The notes below the pieces were generated by a model. The model did no database searches and was not told the DNA's origin. It saw only the letters and a program-made list of their open reading frames with translations. Source: JAALLB01 sp017643495 (GTDB lineage Bacteria > Pseudomonadota > Alphaproteobacteria > Rhizobiales > Rhizobiaceae). Taken from it: a stretch of 64,000 nt of DNA. The stretch covers positions 1,984,001 through 2,048,000 of the forward strand of contig OZ244147.1 in NCBI GenBank assembly GCA_965216105.1, given 5' to 3'. This document shows, one piece after another, positions 36,441 through 44,840 of the stretch (its first letter is position 1; every line of letters starts with the position of its first letter). The translations under genes and the position numbers were made by a program.

Positions 36441-37616
36441 TTACTCGATAATTGAAGCTACGATACCTGCTCCGACGGTACGTCCGCCTTCACGGATAGC
36501 AAAGCGCAGGCGCTCTTCCATGGCGATTGGCACGATCAGCTCGACTTCCATCTCCACATTGTCGCCAGGCATGACCATCTCGGTACCGGCAGGAAGCTGG
36601 CAAACACCGGTCACATCCGTTGTACGGAAGTAGAACTGTGGACGATAGTTCGTGAAGAACGGTGTGTGACGCCCACCTTCATCCTTCGTCAGGATGTAGG
36701 CTTCTGCCTTGAACTTCGTGTGCGGGGTTACAGAACCCGGCTTCACAAGAACCTGGCCACGCTCAACCTGGTCACGGTCAATACCGCGGATCAGACAACC
36801 GATGTTGTCACCCGCCTCACCGCTGTCCAGAAGCTTGCGGAACATCTCAACACCCGTACAGGTCGTCTTCTGGGTGTCCTTGATGCCGACGATCTCAATC
36901 TCGTCACCAACGTTCACAACACCACGCTCAACACGACCGGTCACAACCGTACCACGACCGGAAATCGAGAAAACATCCTCGATCGGCAAAAGGAACGGCT
37001 GGTCAACAGGACGCTCGGGCTGGGGAATGTACTCGTCAACATTCTTCATCAGCTCGCGGATCGCGTTCTCGCCAATCTCCGTGCCGTCCTTCTCAAGCGC
37101 CTCAAGCGCAGAACCCTTGATGATCGGAATGTCGTCACCAGGAAACTCGTAGGAAGAAAGAAGCTCGCGAACTTCCATGTCGACAAGCTCGAGAAGCTCC
37201 TCGTCGTCAACCTGGTCAACCTTGTTCAGGAAAACAACAATCGCAGGAACACCAACCTGACGGGCAAGAAGAATGTGCTCGCGGGTCTGGGGCATCGGGC
37301 CGTCAGCAGCCGAACAAACCAGAATCGCGCCATCCATCTGCGCGGCACCCGTGATCATGTTCTTCACATAGTCAGCGTGACCAGGACAGTCCACATGCGC
37401 ATAGTGACGGGTCTCCGTCTCATACTCAACGTGAGCCGTCGAAATCGTGATCCCGCGGGCACGCTCCTCAGGGGCACCATCAATCTGGTCATAAGCCTTG
37501 AACTCACCAAAATACTTGGTAATCGCAGCCGTCAACGTCGTCTTGCCATGGTCAACATGGCCAATCGTGCCAATGTTGCAGTGCGGCTTGTTGCGTTCAA
37601 ACTTTTCTTTTGCCAT
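36441..37616 (-). CDS. tuf: Elongation factor Tu
   Basis: A 391-residue EF-Tu that delivers aminoacyl-tRNA to the ribosome. GTPase motifs are all present: GHVDHGKTTL (G1), DCPGHADY (G3), NKVDQVDD (G4) and the KGSALEAL region; domains 2 and 3 follow (RGTVVTGRVERG, PGDNVEMEVELI) and the end is GAGIVASIIE. The start MAKEKFERNKPHCN at 37616 is the canonical N-terminus; the open frame upstream is leader. It is monocistronic here, with its own promoter and a strong terminator. fusA and rpsL are not adjacent, so this may be the copy from the tRNA-linked locus. Confidence 0.98.
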   Translation of the reverse strand: MAKEKFERNKPHCNIGTIGHVDHGKTTLTAAITKYFGEFKAYDQIDGAPEERARGITISTAHVEYETETRHYAHVDCPGHADYVKNMITGAAQMDGAILVCSAADGPMPQTREHILLARQVGVPAIVVFLNKVDQVDDEELLELVDMEVRELLSSYEFPGDDIPIIKGSALEALEKDGTEIGENAIRELMKNVDEYIPQPERPVDQPFLLPIEDVFSISGRGTVVTGRVERGVVNVGDEIEIVGIKDTQKTTCTGVEMFRKLLDSGEAGDNIGCLIRGIDRDQVERGQVLVKPGSVTPHTKFKAEAYILTKDEGGRHTPFFTNYRPQFYFRTTDVTGVCQLPAGTEMVMPGDNVEMEVELIVPIAMEERLRFAIREGGRTVGAGIVASIIE

Positions 37617-38057
37617 TTCAAAATCCAATGTTTGCAGAAGGTCAGAATGCGGTTCTGATACAGATACAGCCAAGAGTTTTCAAGGGAAATATCCACAGCA
37701 CCGCATACGATTGAACCCGGTCCAAATCCGGAAACGGGCCCACTGACAAACACAGCATCACGGAAGGTTCGAGACTGGCGTGAGATTGGACACAATCCAG
37801 AAAGCCCGTTGTTTCAGGCAAAGATTACCCCTAACGGAAAAATTTGGAAAAAATCACTGTTTTCGAAAATTGTATCTGTGTTTATCCTGCAAACTGGGTG
37901 GAATCAGTTTTGCATATCCAAATTCCGGCAACATGACCGGAACCTGACATGGTTGGCCAAACGGGCCGGGCATGAGGGTTTCCTGACACTCACAACATGG
38001 TTTGTGAAATCATGTGTGACCGAACAATGCAACACATATGCAAGAACTGGATAACGC
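37617..38057. other. Intergenic region between tuf and the histidine kinase gene
   Basis: This 441-bp gap between divergent genes contains the tuf promoter near its left end and a small inverted repeat TTCCGG/CCGGAA with an 8-nt spacer (37923-37942), about 115 bp upstream of the kinase ATG. I see no convincing promoter for the kinase, no RNA gene and no coding frame with support. Confidence 0.6.
37655..37683 (-). promoter_or_regulatory. Candidate sigma-70 promoter of tuf
   Basis: On the minus strand, TTGAAA (37683-37678), a 17-bp spacer and TATCAG (37660-37655) lie about 40 bp upstream of the tuf start. The match to -35/-10 consensus is good for the first box, moderate for the second. Confidence 0.5.
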
Positions 38058-39230
38058 ATGGCTGAAAAGCATTATTTGCACAGTGAGCTTGAGAACCTGG
38101 TAACCCGGGACGCCACCATGTGGAATTTCATCTGCGCCGGATCACTGGACGGCGTATGGTACTGGGATCTTGAAAATCCTGAAAATGAGTGGATGAGTCC
38201 CGAATTCTGGGCCCTGTTCGGTCATGATCCGGTCAGCAAGCGCCATGATCCGGCTGAATGGCAGGAGATGATCTTCAAAGAAGACCTTGAACACGCACTC
38301 GACAATTTTCACAAGCATTGCGCTGATCCCTCACATCCTTACGACCAAATCGTACGTTACAGACACAAAAACGGCTCGACCGTTTGGGTGCGCTGTCGCG
38401 GCATTGCCATTCGGAACGAAGATGGAAAACCGGTACGCATGCTGGGCGCCCACAATGACGTAACTGCACTCAAGCTCTCCGAAGAAAAGGCAAATCAGCA
38501 AATTGGGGAACTTGATACGGCAAACCGCGAAGTCGAGGAGTCCAACCATGAACTCCGGGCCTTTGCATATGGCGTCTCACATGACCTGAAATCCCCGGCC
38601 AATACGCTGGCAATGATTCTGGCTGAAATCAACAATGATGCGGACGACCTTTCCGACAAGCAGAAGATGTTGCTTGGCATGGGTATCAAAACCGTTGAGC
38701 GGATGCGTACCCTTATTGAGGAATTGCTGGCCTATACCCGCCTGATTGGCGAAGAACTGAATGAAGCTGAAATCGACCTTGACGCATTGCTGGATGAAAT
38801 CATGACCGGCATGCAAACCGAAATTGACTCAAGCCAAACTTCAATCGTCAAAAAGGATTTGGGCAAGATACTGGGCAACGAAAGCCAGATCGGAATTCTC
38901 TTCCAGAATCTCCTTACAAATGCCATCAAGTACCGGCATGCTGAACGTGCCCCCGTGATCACAATTCAAAGCAGACGATCAGCAGAAAACGAAATTGAAC
39001 TGATTGTACAAGACAACGGAATGGGCATCCCCCAAGAGCAGAAATCCCGGATTTTTGAAATGTTTGAGCGCTTGCATCGCTACGATGAAATTGCCGGCAC
39101 GGGGCTTGGCCTGACGATCTGCAAACGTGTCGCGCATAACCATGGTGGCGACATTGATGTGGAGTCAGTAGAAGGGCAAGGAAGTACGTTCACAATTCAC
39201 CTGCCCGGTCAGGGCGAGTTTGGGAAATAA
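38058..39230 (+). CDS. PAS-domain sensor histidine kinase (cytoplasmic)
   Basis: A 390-residue kinase without membrane segments. A PAS/PAC domain (about 22-138; GVWYWDLENPENEWMSPEFW, VRMLGAHNDVTALK) is joined by a short coiled coil to the HisKA dimerisation domain with His175 in GVSHDLKSP. The ATPase part has the N box NLLTNAIKYRHAE, G1 DNGMGIP and G2 GTGLGLTICKRV. It overlaps the response regulator gene by one base (TAATG), so the two are co-translated. The related class includes bacteriophytochrome-like and cyanobacterial kinases; no chromophore-binding domain is present, so the signal is unknown. Confidence 0.93.
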   Translation: MAEKHYLHSELENLVTRDATMWNFICAGSLDGVWYWDLENPENEWMSPEFWALFGHDPVSKRHDPAEWQEMIFKEDLEHALDNFHKHCADPSHPYDQIVRYRHKNGSTVWVRCRGIAIRNEDGKPVRMLGAHNDVTALKLSEEKANQQIGELDTANREVEESNHELRAFAYGVSHDLKSPANTLAMILAEINNDADDLSDKQKMLLGMGIKTVERMRTLIEELLAYTRLIGEELNEAEIDLDALLDEIMTGMQTEIDSSQTSIVKKDLGKILGNESQIGILFQNLLTNAIKYRHAERAPVITIQSRRSAENEIELIVQDNGMGIPQEQKSRIFEMFERLHRYDEIAGTGLGLTICKRVAHNHGGDIDVESVEGQGSTFTIHLPGQGEFGK

Positions 39231-39643
39231 TGGAAAAAAAGAAAACCATACGCAAGCTGATGATGATCGATGACAATATACTCGATCATACGCTTTACCG
39301 TTTTCTGATAGAGAGAACGGGGCTGGTTGAAGAACTGGTTTCAATGCTGGATGCGCGCGAGGCCCTCACCTACCTCACCAAAAACCATGAAAAAGTCGAC
39401 CTGATCCTGCTGGATATCAACATGCCGGGCATGAGCGGTTTTGATTTTCTCGAAGAAGTCCGCGAAATGCTGGGAGACGAATTTACCAAGCCCATTATCA
39501 TCATGTTGACGACCTCAATGGATCCGAAGGACATTGACCGGGCAAGCAGATACCAGATGGTCAAGGATTACTGTAACAAGCCCTTGTCGGAACAGAATAT
39601 CGAGGAATTTGCACGTCTTGTTGCCGGTTCCCGGGGATCATAG
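39230..39643 (+). CDS. Single-domain response regulator
   Basis: A 137-residue receiver with acidic pair Asp14/Asp15 (MMIDDN), phospho-acceptor Asp62 (LLDINMPGMSG), Thr94/Thr95 and Lys117 (CNKPLS). No output domain is attached, so it acts by protein contact, like CheY or Rcp1-type regulators. It is coupled to the PAS kinase by a one-base stop/start overlap. It converges on the UPF0489-like gene after 53 bp. Confidence 0.93.
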   Translation: MEKKKTIRKLMMIDDNILDHTLYRFLIERTGLVEELVSMLDAREALTYLTKNHEKVDLILLDINMPGMSGFDFLEEVREMLGDEFTKPIIIMLTTSMDPKDIDRASRYQMVKDYCNKPLSEQNIEEFARLVAGSRGS

Positions 39644-39696
39644 TTCATCGTTGGCAGGATTGAACCCGCCAAGCTCTTGCTAAGATGGAAAACTGC

Positions 39697-40476
39697 TCAG
39701 ACAGCCTCAAGATCCCGGGCGCTTTCGATTTTCCTGTAAGTGCGTGAAACCATGCGCTTGGCTGCCCTAATTTGGGGTGGGGCAACTTTCTTGAGAAGTT
39801 TTTTAACCGGGTTTCTGCTTTCTCCCTGTGTGTTCAATGGCGCTGGTGGCACCCAGACAAGGTTTGCATTGAAACGGTCGCCCAATCGCTCGGCAAAGTT
39901 TTTGAAAAGGCTTCGGTCAGGATCGGAGTAGCCCGGTGAGTAAATCAGAGTGGTGAGTTCCGGAATGTGGCTGAAGTCACGCTCAAAGAATTGGCCAACG
40001 AGCTCATCTCGGTGCTTCGCATCATATTCAACCGAAGCAAAGGCATCCCAGTCGAGATCAAGATATTCATTTTCCTGCGGGCCCTGCCAATCGGCCAGCA
40101 ACTTTTCTGAAAACCTGAATGAAACTTCCCGTCCACCGGATTGTCTGTGAAAACGGCGATGCAAGGGCGCCTTGAAATCTGTCTCATAGCTGACAACCGG
40201 CCCGATATCGAACTTCCGCCCACCCCGCGGGCCATGTATCCATCGCAGGTCACTCACGATACCGTTCATGATGGCATGAGCCAGAAAGTTACCCCGGTCG
40301 ATGAACTGCTTTTCCCGTTCGCTTGTGAAAAAAGCCTTGCCTGCGGGGCGATCAATCATGATGCCGCGCATATCACAATGAAAGTCCAGATGCGTAAGGC
40401 TGATGCCTTGCAAGTTCCGGCCTTCCCATATCGGGTAAACCTGTTCGTGATTGTCAGCAATCATGATTTCCGGCAT
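39697..40476 (-). CDS. UPF0489-like protein (arginase-fold candidate)
   Basis: A 259-residue soluble protein. Near the N-terminus, DNHEQVYPIWEGR followed by LTHLDFHCDMRG resembles the UPF0489 family, whose HxDxHxD-type motif looks like arginase/deacetylase metal sites. The middle part (IHGPRGGRKFDIGPVVSYETD, LDLDWDAFASVEYD) keeps acidic pairs that could also bind metal. The C-terminus is strongly basic (KKLLKKVAPPQIRAAKRMVSRTYRK). Function of the family is unknown. It lies alone between the kinase/regulator pair and tRNA-Gly; the 243 bp on the tRNA side hold nothing I recognise. Confidence 0.6.
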   Translation of the reverse strand: MPEIMIADNHEQVYPIWEGRNLQGISLTHLDFHCDMRGIMIDRPAGKAFFTSEREKQFIDRGNFLAHAIMNGIVSDLRWIHGPRGGRKFDIGPVVSYETDFKAPLHRRFHRQSGGREVSFRFSEKLLADWQGPQENEYLDLDWDAFASVEYDAKHRDELVGQFFERDFSHIPELTTLIYSPGYSDPDRSLFKNFAERLGDRFNANLVWVPPAPLNTQGESRNPVKKLLKKVAPPQIRAAKRMVSRTYRKIESARDLEAV

Positions 40477-40719
40477 GGAATTCCCAGTTCTTTCAAGAAT
40501 GTCATTCAGGCGAAACCTAGGGCGGCACCCTTAAAATACCGGAAATAGAAGCGGAATGTCCTGAAATAGCCGGAACAAGGTAAACAGCATCATAAGATTT
40601 TCCAGCTCCTGTTTTCGTCCTTGGGCAAATCAAAAATGCGAAAGAAAACAAAAACCGGTTTCCGTTCATCCGCTCGGAATGAAGCAGTTGGCAAAATGGA
40701 AAGATGCGAAGGGAAATTT

Positions 40720-40793
40720 TGGAGCGGGTAGCGGGAATCGAACCCGCATATTCAGCTTGGAAGGCTGCTGCACTACCATTGTGCTATACCCGC
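40720..40793 (-). tRNA. tRNA-Gly (TCC)
   Basis: A 74-nt cloverleaf with acceptor GCGGGTA/TACCCGC, anticodon loop CTTCCAA giving anticodon TCC, T-loop GGTTCGATTCC, discriminator T and encoded CCA. It lies 55 bp after tRNA-Tyr on the same strand, as in many proteobacterial tRNA-tuf loci. Confidence 0.97.
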
Positions 40794-40848
40794 AATACCA
40801 ACCCGGGTTGCAAGAACCCCTGTCAGTATGAGCCAAACCTGCCGAGTA

Positions 40849-40933
40849 TGGTGGAGGAGGCTGGATTCGAACCAGCGTACGCATAGCGAACGGATTTACA
40901 ATCCGTCTCCTTTAACCACTCGGACACTCCTCC
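40849..40933 (-). tRNA. tRNA-Tyr (GTA)
   Basis: An 85-nt class II tRNA with acceptor GGAGGAG/CTCCTCC, long variable arm, anticodon stem-loop with GTA (ACGGATTGTAAATCCGT), T-loop GGTTCGAATCC, discriminator A and encoded CCA. Confidence 0.97.
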
Positions 40934-41142
40934 ATTCTTGGCGAGGTCTGACCAGTTTCCCTTCATGACGTTTAATTTCAACCGGGAAAAACCAGCAACA
41001 CTGATGCATCGCCAGTCTGACGCGCGTTATGCCGACATGGAGGTTGACTGTCAACATCCGATAACAAATCAGGGTCGACAAATGCAAGCTTTCTTGCACA
41101 AGCATGTTGACCACGGCCCAGGACAGGGAGTACCCCGCTTGC

Positions 41143-42009
41143 ATGAGCTCTAAAAACCCGCCGAAACAGATGAGTGACGAACACAACACCTTTCATGCCG
41201 AACGCCGTCGTGCGCGAAGGGATGCGGCCAAGGGCAAAGGCAAAAGTGGCGGCAAAACATGGCCAAAACGCAAACAGGTAGACCGCCAGGGCACGGACAC
41301 CCTTTATCTGTACGGCCTGCATACCGTCCGACAGGCAATTCTCAACCCTGCAAGACAGAAGAACCGCTTGTACACAACCCTGAACGGCCTGCAACGGCTT
41401 GAGCTGGACGCAAATTTACTGGACTCTATCGAAGTTGAAGAAAAACTTCCCCGTGAACTTGATGCACTGGTTGGCTCGGAAGCGGTTCACCAGGGGGTTG
41501 TTCTGCATGCGGAACCGGTTGCCACCAAACCACTGGAAGAGCTTACAGAAACGAACCTCGTGCTACTACTCGATCAGGTAACCGATCCGCATAATGTTGG
41601 TGCAATCATGCGATCTGCCGTTGCAATGAATGCAGGCGCGATCATCACAACCAGCCGCTATTCGCCTGTTGAAAGCGGTGTATTGGCAAAATCCGCCTCC
41701 GGTGCGCTCGACCTGATCGACCACATAGAAGTGCGCAACCTCGCGGAAACGCTGGAAGACCTGATGAAAGACGGTTTCACGACGATCGGTCTCGACAGTG
41801 AAGAAGCGATTCCCTTTGAAAATGTGGAAGGCCAGAAACGCATCGCTCTTGTTCTGGGTGCTGAAGGCAAAGGCTTGCGCGAAAAGACGCGCAAGACCTG
41901 TTCCATTCTTGCAAGACTGGACATGCCTGGCGAAATCAAGTCCCTCAATGTTTCAAACGCAGCAGCGTTGTCATTGTACCTGAGCAGGCAAATACTCCAG
42001 AAAACCTGA
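41143..42009 (+). CDS. rlmB: 23S rRNA (guanosine-2'-O-)-methyltransferase RlmB (TrmH/SpoU family)
   Basis: A 288-residue SpoU-type methyltransferase. The SPOUT motifs are present: NVGAIMRSAVAMNAG (motif 1, with the catalytic Asn and Arg), LVLGAEGKGLREKTRK (motif 2) and SLNVSNAAALSLYL (motif 3). A substrate-binding N-terminal domain (YLYGLHTVRQAI) follows a basic, Gly/Lys-rich extension (RRARRDAAKGKGKSGGK). Start ATG at 41143 was preferred; 41104 and 41170 are in-frame alternatives. It is divergent from tRNA-Tyr, a neighbourhood typical of alphaproteobacteria. Members methylate G2251 or related RNA sites. Confidence 0.92.
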   Translation: MSSKNPPKQMSDEHNTFHAERRRARRDAAKGKGKSGGKTWPKRKQVDRQGTDTLYLYGLHTVRQAILNPARQKNRLYTTLNGLQRLELDANLLDSIEVEEKLPRELDALVGSEAVHQGVVLHAEPVATKPLEELTETNLVLLLDQVTDPHNVGAIMRSAVAMNAGAIITTSRYSPVESGVLAKSASGALDLIDHIEVRNLAETLEDLMKDGFTTIGLDSEEAIPFENVEGQKRIALVLGAEGKGLREKTRKTCSILARLDMPGEIKSLNVSNAAALSLYLSRQILQKT

Positions 42010-42024
42010 CTGACCGGTCAGTCA
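42007..42024. other. 18-bp perfect palindrome containing both convergent stop codons
   Basis: TGACTGACCGGTCAGTCA equals its own reverse complement. Its first TGA is the rlmB stop, and the TCA at 42018-42020 is the stop of the opposing gene. As RNA, either strand folds a 7-bp stem with a CCGG loop. No U-tract follows on either side, so it is a possible weak bidirectional terminator or a protein site. Confidence 0.6.
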
Positions 42025-42674
42025 CCCAGCCGTATGATGTGCGGTCCGGAAATACCGTCTTGCGGAGGAAGGTGTTTACCCGAAACACCCGGTGTTATGA
42101 TCCGCGGACCGGTGCCGTTTTCGTAAAGGCGATACCCGCAATTAAATCCGGCAGGGCACTCTGTAACAACTGGCGGTCCTGCGGGAATCACTTCCGTGTA
42201 ATAAATACCATCACGGCCGTCATCGATCGGCAGCGGATAATAAAAATCATTACCGCTCAAAATCCGCTTGCTGTATGTCGTGACACCATCACGAAGCTTG
42301 TGACGTGGAAGATTGTAACGATAGCCCGGCTTTACATACTGGCGAATTGGCCGGTGGGCATGTTTGCGGTGATAATGGTGCTTGCGGTAGCGTTTTCCAT
42401 AATGGCGCGAATAGACTTTTCCGCTGCTCCGCCCGAGGCGAACGCCTGAACGACGGCTGTCCACGGCAAAACGTCCCTTGTGACGGAATTTCTTTCCGTG
42501 GAAGCGCTTGTGTGCGCTGTAGTGCTGTTTTTTCAATCCGCCGGAGACTTTTGCGCCATAGGAACCGTTGCGCGCCTCTCCGCTTGCAGTCGAGGCAACA
42601 AGCATGGCCGAGGTCATCAACGCCGCCAACAACAGCATCGGCAGGCGGAATGTAAATTGTGGTTTCATGGTCAT
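42018..42674 (-). CDS. Secreted basic Tyr/His/Lys/Arg-rich protein of unknown function
   Basis: A 218-residue protein with a clear signal peptide (MTMKPQFTFRLPMLLLAALM.. to about STASGEA). The mature N-terminal half is extremely basic and rich in His, Tyr and Arg (GKRYRKHHYHRKHAHRP); the C-terminal half is less charged and has two cysteines (TECPAGFNCGYRLYENG). The ATG at 42674 was chosen because GGAG lies 6 bp upstream and the signal peptide starts there. I do not recognise a domain. Similar small basic envelope proteins are common in Hyphomicrobiales. Confidence 0.7.
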   Translation of the reverse strand: MTMKPQFTFRLPMLLLAALMTSAMLVASTASGEARNGSYGAKVSGGLKKQHYSAHKRFHGKKFRHKGRFAVDSRRSGVRLGRSSGKVYSRHYGKRYRKHHYHRKHAHRPIRQYVKPGYRYNLPRHKLRDGVTTYSKRILSGNDFYYPLPIDDGRDGIYYTEVIPAGPPVVTECPAGFNCGYRLYENGTGPRIITPGVSGKHLPPQDGISGPHIIRLGD

Positions 42675-42916
42675 GACCAACTCCTGTCCGCCGAAACGGA
42701 CGATTTGTCCGGTTTTTCCTCGCCCGGAACTACTCAAAACAGGAACGACGCATTTTTCTTTCGCCGCTGGCCGCATCTGTCTTTAAGGATAGGGTTCAGA
42801 CGCGTAGCGGGCAAGGCAGTCAGCCCTCGCAAACACGACAAATGCCCCACATGGTTAACCTTGGGCAGTGCAGCGTCATTTTGACCACACGCCCGTCTTG
42901 AAAAGCGCCCTTCTGC

Positions 42917-43750
42917 ATGCCAGCTAATCTCAAACACATTCCTGCAGAAAATCCCATGCTCCAGAACAAGCTGAAATCCTTTGTAGACCACCCCTATTTT
43001 GAAACCGTGATACTGGCGTTGATCATCATCAATGCAGTTGTACTGGGTCTTGAAACCAGCCCTGCTGTGATGAACAGCGTCGGGTCGGCGCTCATGGCTA
43101 TTGATACGGCCATACTGGCAGTTTTCGTCATTGAGTTGTTCCTCAGACTTGTGGCCGATTTCAGGGGCTTTTGGAGAAACCCGTGGAGAATTTTCGACCT
43201 GGTGGTGGTTGGCGTTGCCGTAATTCCGTCAACCGGCGCTTTTTCCGTGCTGCGGGCCTTCCGCATTTTGCGCGTTTTACGACTTGTTTCCACTGTCAAG
43301 GCAATGCGGCGTGTGGTGACCGGATTGCTTTCCGCCCTGCCCGGCATGGGATCAATTGTTTTGCTGCTTGGTCTGATTTTTTATGTTTTCGCGGTTATCA
43401 GCACCAAGCTGTTCGGCAACAGCTTTCCGGACTGGTTCGGTACGCTTGGTGAATCTGCCTACACGCTTTTCCAGATCATGACGCTTGAAAGCTGGTCAAT
43501 GGGAATTGTTCGTCCGGTGATGGAACAGTACCCATATGCATGGCTGTTGTTTGTACCGTTCATCATCATGACAGCATTTACCGTGCTCAATCTGTTCATT
43601 GGTGTGATTGTAGATGCCATGCAATCAGAACACGAAGCGGAAGCACGTGGGGAGCGCGAGCGCATGATGAGTGAGACTGAAATGATCCTGAATGAAGTTC
43701 GCGCCCTGCGGCAGGAGGTTGCAGAACTCAAGTCCGGGAAAAACGGCTAA
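42917..43750 (+). CDS. NavAb/NaChBac-type voltage-gated sodium channel
   Basis: A 277-residue, six-helix subunit that should form a homotetrameric sodium channel. The S4 sensor has Arg every third residue (RAFRILRVLRLVSTVK, Arg113/116/119/122). The pore has the selectivity filter TLESWSM (189-195), identical to the filter I recall for NavAb of Arcobacter, with Glu191 as the field-strength site; flanks WFGTLGESAYTLFQIM and GIVRPVMEQYPYAWL are also very NavAb-like. The C-terminus (about 236-273) is an acidic coiled coil, the usual tetramerisation helix. An in-frame ATG at 42956 is an alternative start. It converges on pcaB after 4 bp. Confidence 0.93.
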   Translation: MPANLKHIPAENPMLQNKLKSFVDHPYFETVILALIIINAVVLGLETSPAVMNSVGSALMAIDTAILAVFVIELFLRLVADFRGFWRNPWRIFDLVVVGVAVIPSTGAFSVLRAFRILRVLRLVSTVKAMRRVVTGLLSALPGMGSIVLLLGLIFYVFAVISTKLFGNSFPDWFGTLGESAYTLFQIMTLESWSMGIVRPVMEQYPYAWLLFVPFIIMTAFTVLNLFIGVIVDAMQSEHEAEARGERERMMSETEMILNEVRALRQEVAELKSGKNG

Positions 43751-43754
43751 CCGG

Positions 43755-44780
43755 CTACTGACCGGGGTTGATTTTCATGCCGGCCAGCATTTTCTCGCCA
43801 AGCAGAAGTGTGCTACCGGTCGCCATCACGATGCCGGGCAACAAAATCCATTCAAGGGTCCATTTTTCTCCGGAACGTTCGTTCTCGTGGACCATGTTGT
43901 GTTGCAGGCCTGCACAAAGCGTTTGTACATGTGCTGCCTGGGCCAGAACAAACTCGCAAACGACCGGGTTCTTCTTGTGGGCCATGGCCGAGGATGTTCC
44001 ACCGGCAAGTGCTTCCGCTTCGGCCACCTCGTTCTGGGCCATCAACAGCAAGTCCCGGGCAATTTTTGCGACAGCAGCTGCCACCTGCCCATACCAATGG
44101 GCAATTTGCAATATGATGGCACGATCCGTGTGCCAGGCGTGCCCTGGCCAGCATAGCCCGAGTTTTTCTGCAACGCGTTTTCCAACAGCCGGATTGCGCG
44201 GATCAAGATCGTTCCATATACCGACCGGCCCGCCAATCTGCACCGGATAACTGCCGACAGCACTGGCTTTCGCCGCTTCCAGTCCACGTATCCAGTTGTT
44301 CGTTTTTTGTTGGAGCGTGATGGGCAACGCGGCCTGCATGCGGGTGTGGGCCATCAGACCGGCCTGTTCCCTTCCCTCAGTCATGGCCGCTATCCGGGCC
44401 AGCAAGTTCCCAAGTCGTGAAACGGCGATCTTTTCGCTCTCGCAAAGCCTCACCATCAGGCTGCTGTCAAGCACATCTTGACTGGTACTTCCCAAGTGCA
44501 ATGCCCGGGAGAATTCATCTGACAGGGTTGCCCGCAGTTGACGCACAAGCTCGGGTACAACAAGTCCGTCAGTTTCAAATGCCGCGTCCATGGCTTCGTA
44601 ATCAGGCTTGAAAGCAGAAATTTTCGTTTCAAGATGCCCAAGCGCATCCGCAGATATGACACCTTCCTCAGCCTGAGCTTCGGCAAGTGCGAGTTCAAAA
44701 CGCAACATCGCCTGAATGTCGGCTTCCCGCGTGAAAAGTTCCGCAGTCTTGTCGTCGGTCGTTATCCGGTTAACGAACAT
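43755..44780 (-). CDS. pcaB: 3-carboxy-cis,cis-muconate cycloisomerase
   Basis: A 341-residue fumarase/aspartase-superfamily enzyme that cyclises 3-carboxymuconate to gamma-carboxymuconolactone. The signature SSAMAHKKNPVVCE (GSSxMxxKxNP) is present, and so are GSTSQDVLDSS and MAHTRMQAALPITLQQK. The length is short for the family (often 350-450), mainly from a brief C-terminus. It is the last gene of the pobA-pcaIJFB series, 60 bp after pcaF. Decarboxylase and enol-lactonase (pcaC, pcaD) are not adjacent. Confidence 0.9.
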   Translation of the reverse strand: MFVNRITTDDKTAELFTREADIQAMLRFELALAEAQAEEGVISADALGHLETKISAFKPDYEAMDAAFETDGLVVPELVRQLRATLSDEFSRALHLGSTSQDVLDSSLMVRLCESEKIAVSRLGNLLARIAAMTEGREQAGLMAHTRMQAALPITLQQKTNNWIRGLEAAKASAVGSYPVQIGGPVGIWNDLDPRNPAVGKRVAEKLGLCWPGHAWHTDRAIILQIAHWYGQVAAAVAKIARDLLLMAQNEVAEAEALAGGTSSAMAHKKNPVVCEFVLAQAAHVQTLCAGLQHNMVHENERSGEKWTLEWILLPGIVMATGSTLLLGEKMLAGMKINPGQ

Positions 44781-44840
44781 GAGCCAAGACCCGCCTTTCC
44801 TTTGTCTTCATTGACGATGATGCGCCGCCCTCATGAAGGT

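Noticed and set aside
36666..37658. A 330-codon plus-strand frame opposite tuf
   Set aside because: Highly biased tuf codon use commonly gives antisense open frames; the translation is Arg/Asn/Leu-rich with no domain.
40560..40700. Terminator after tRNA-Gly (short AACCGGTT palindrome followed by T-rich DNA)
   Set aside because: The stem is too short to support a confident terminator call.
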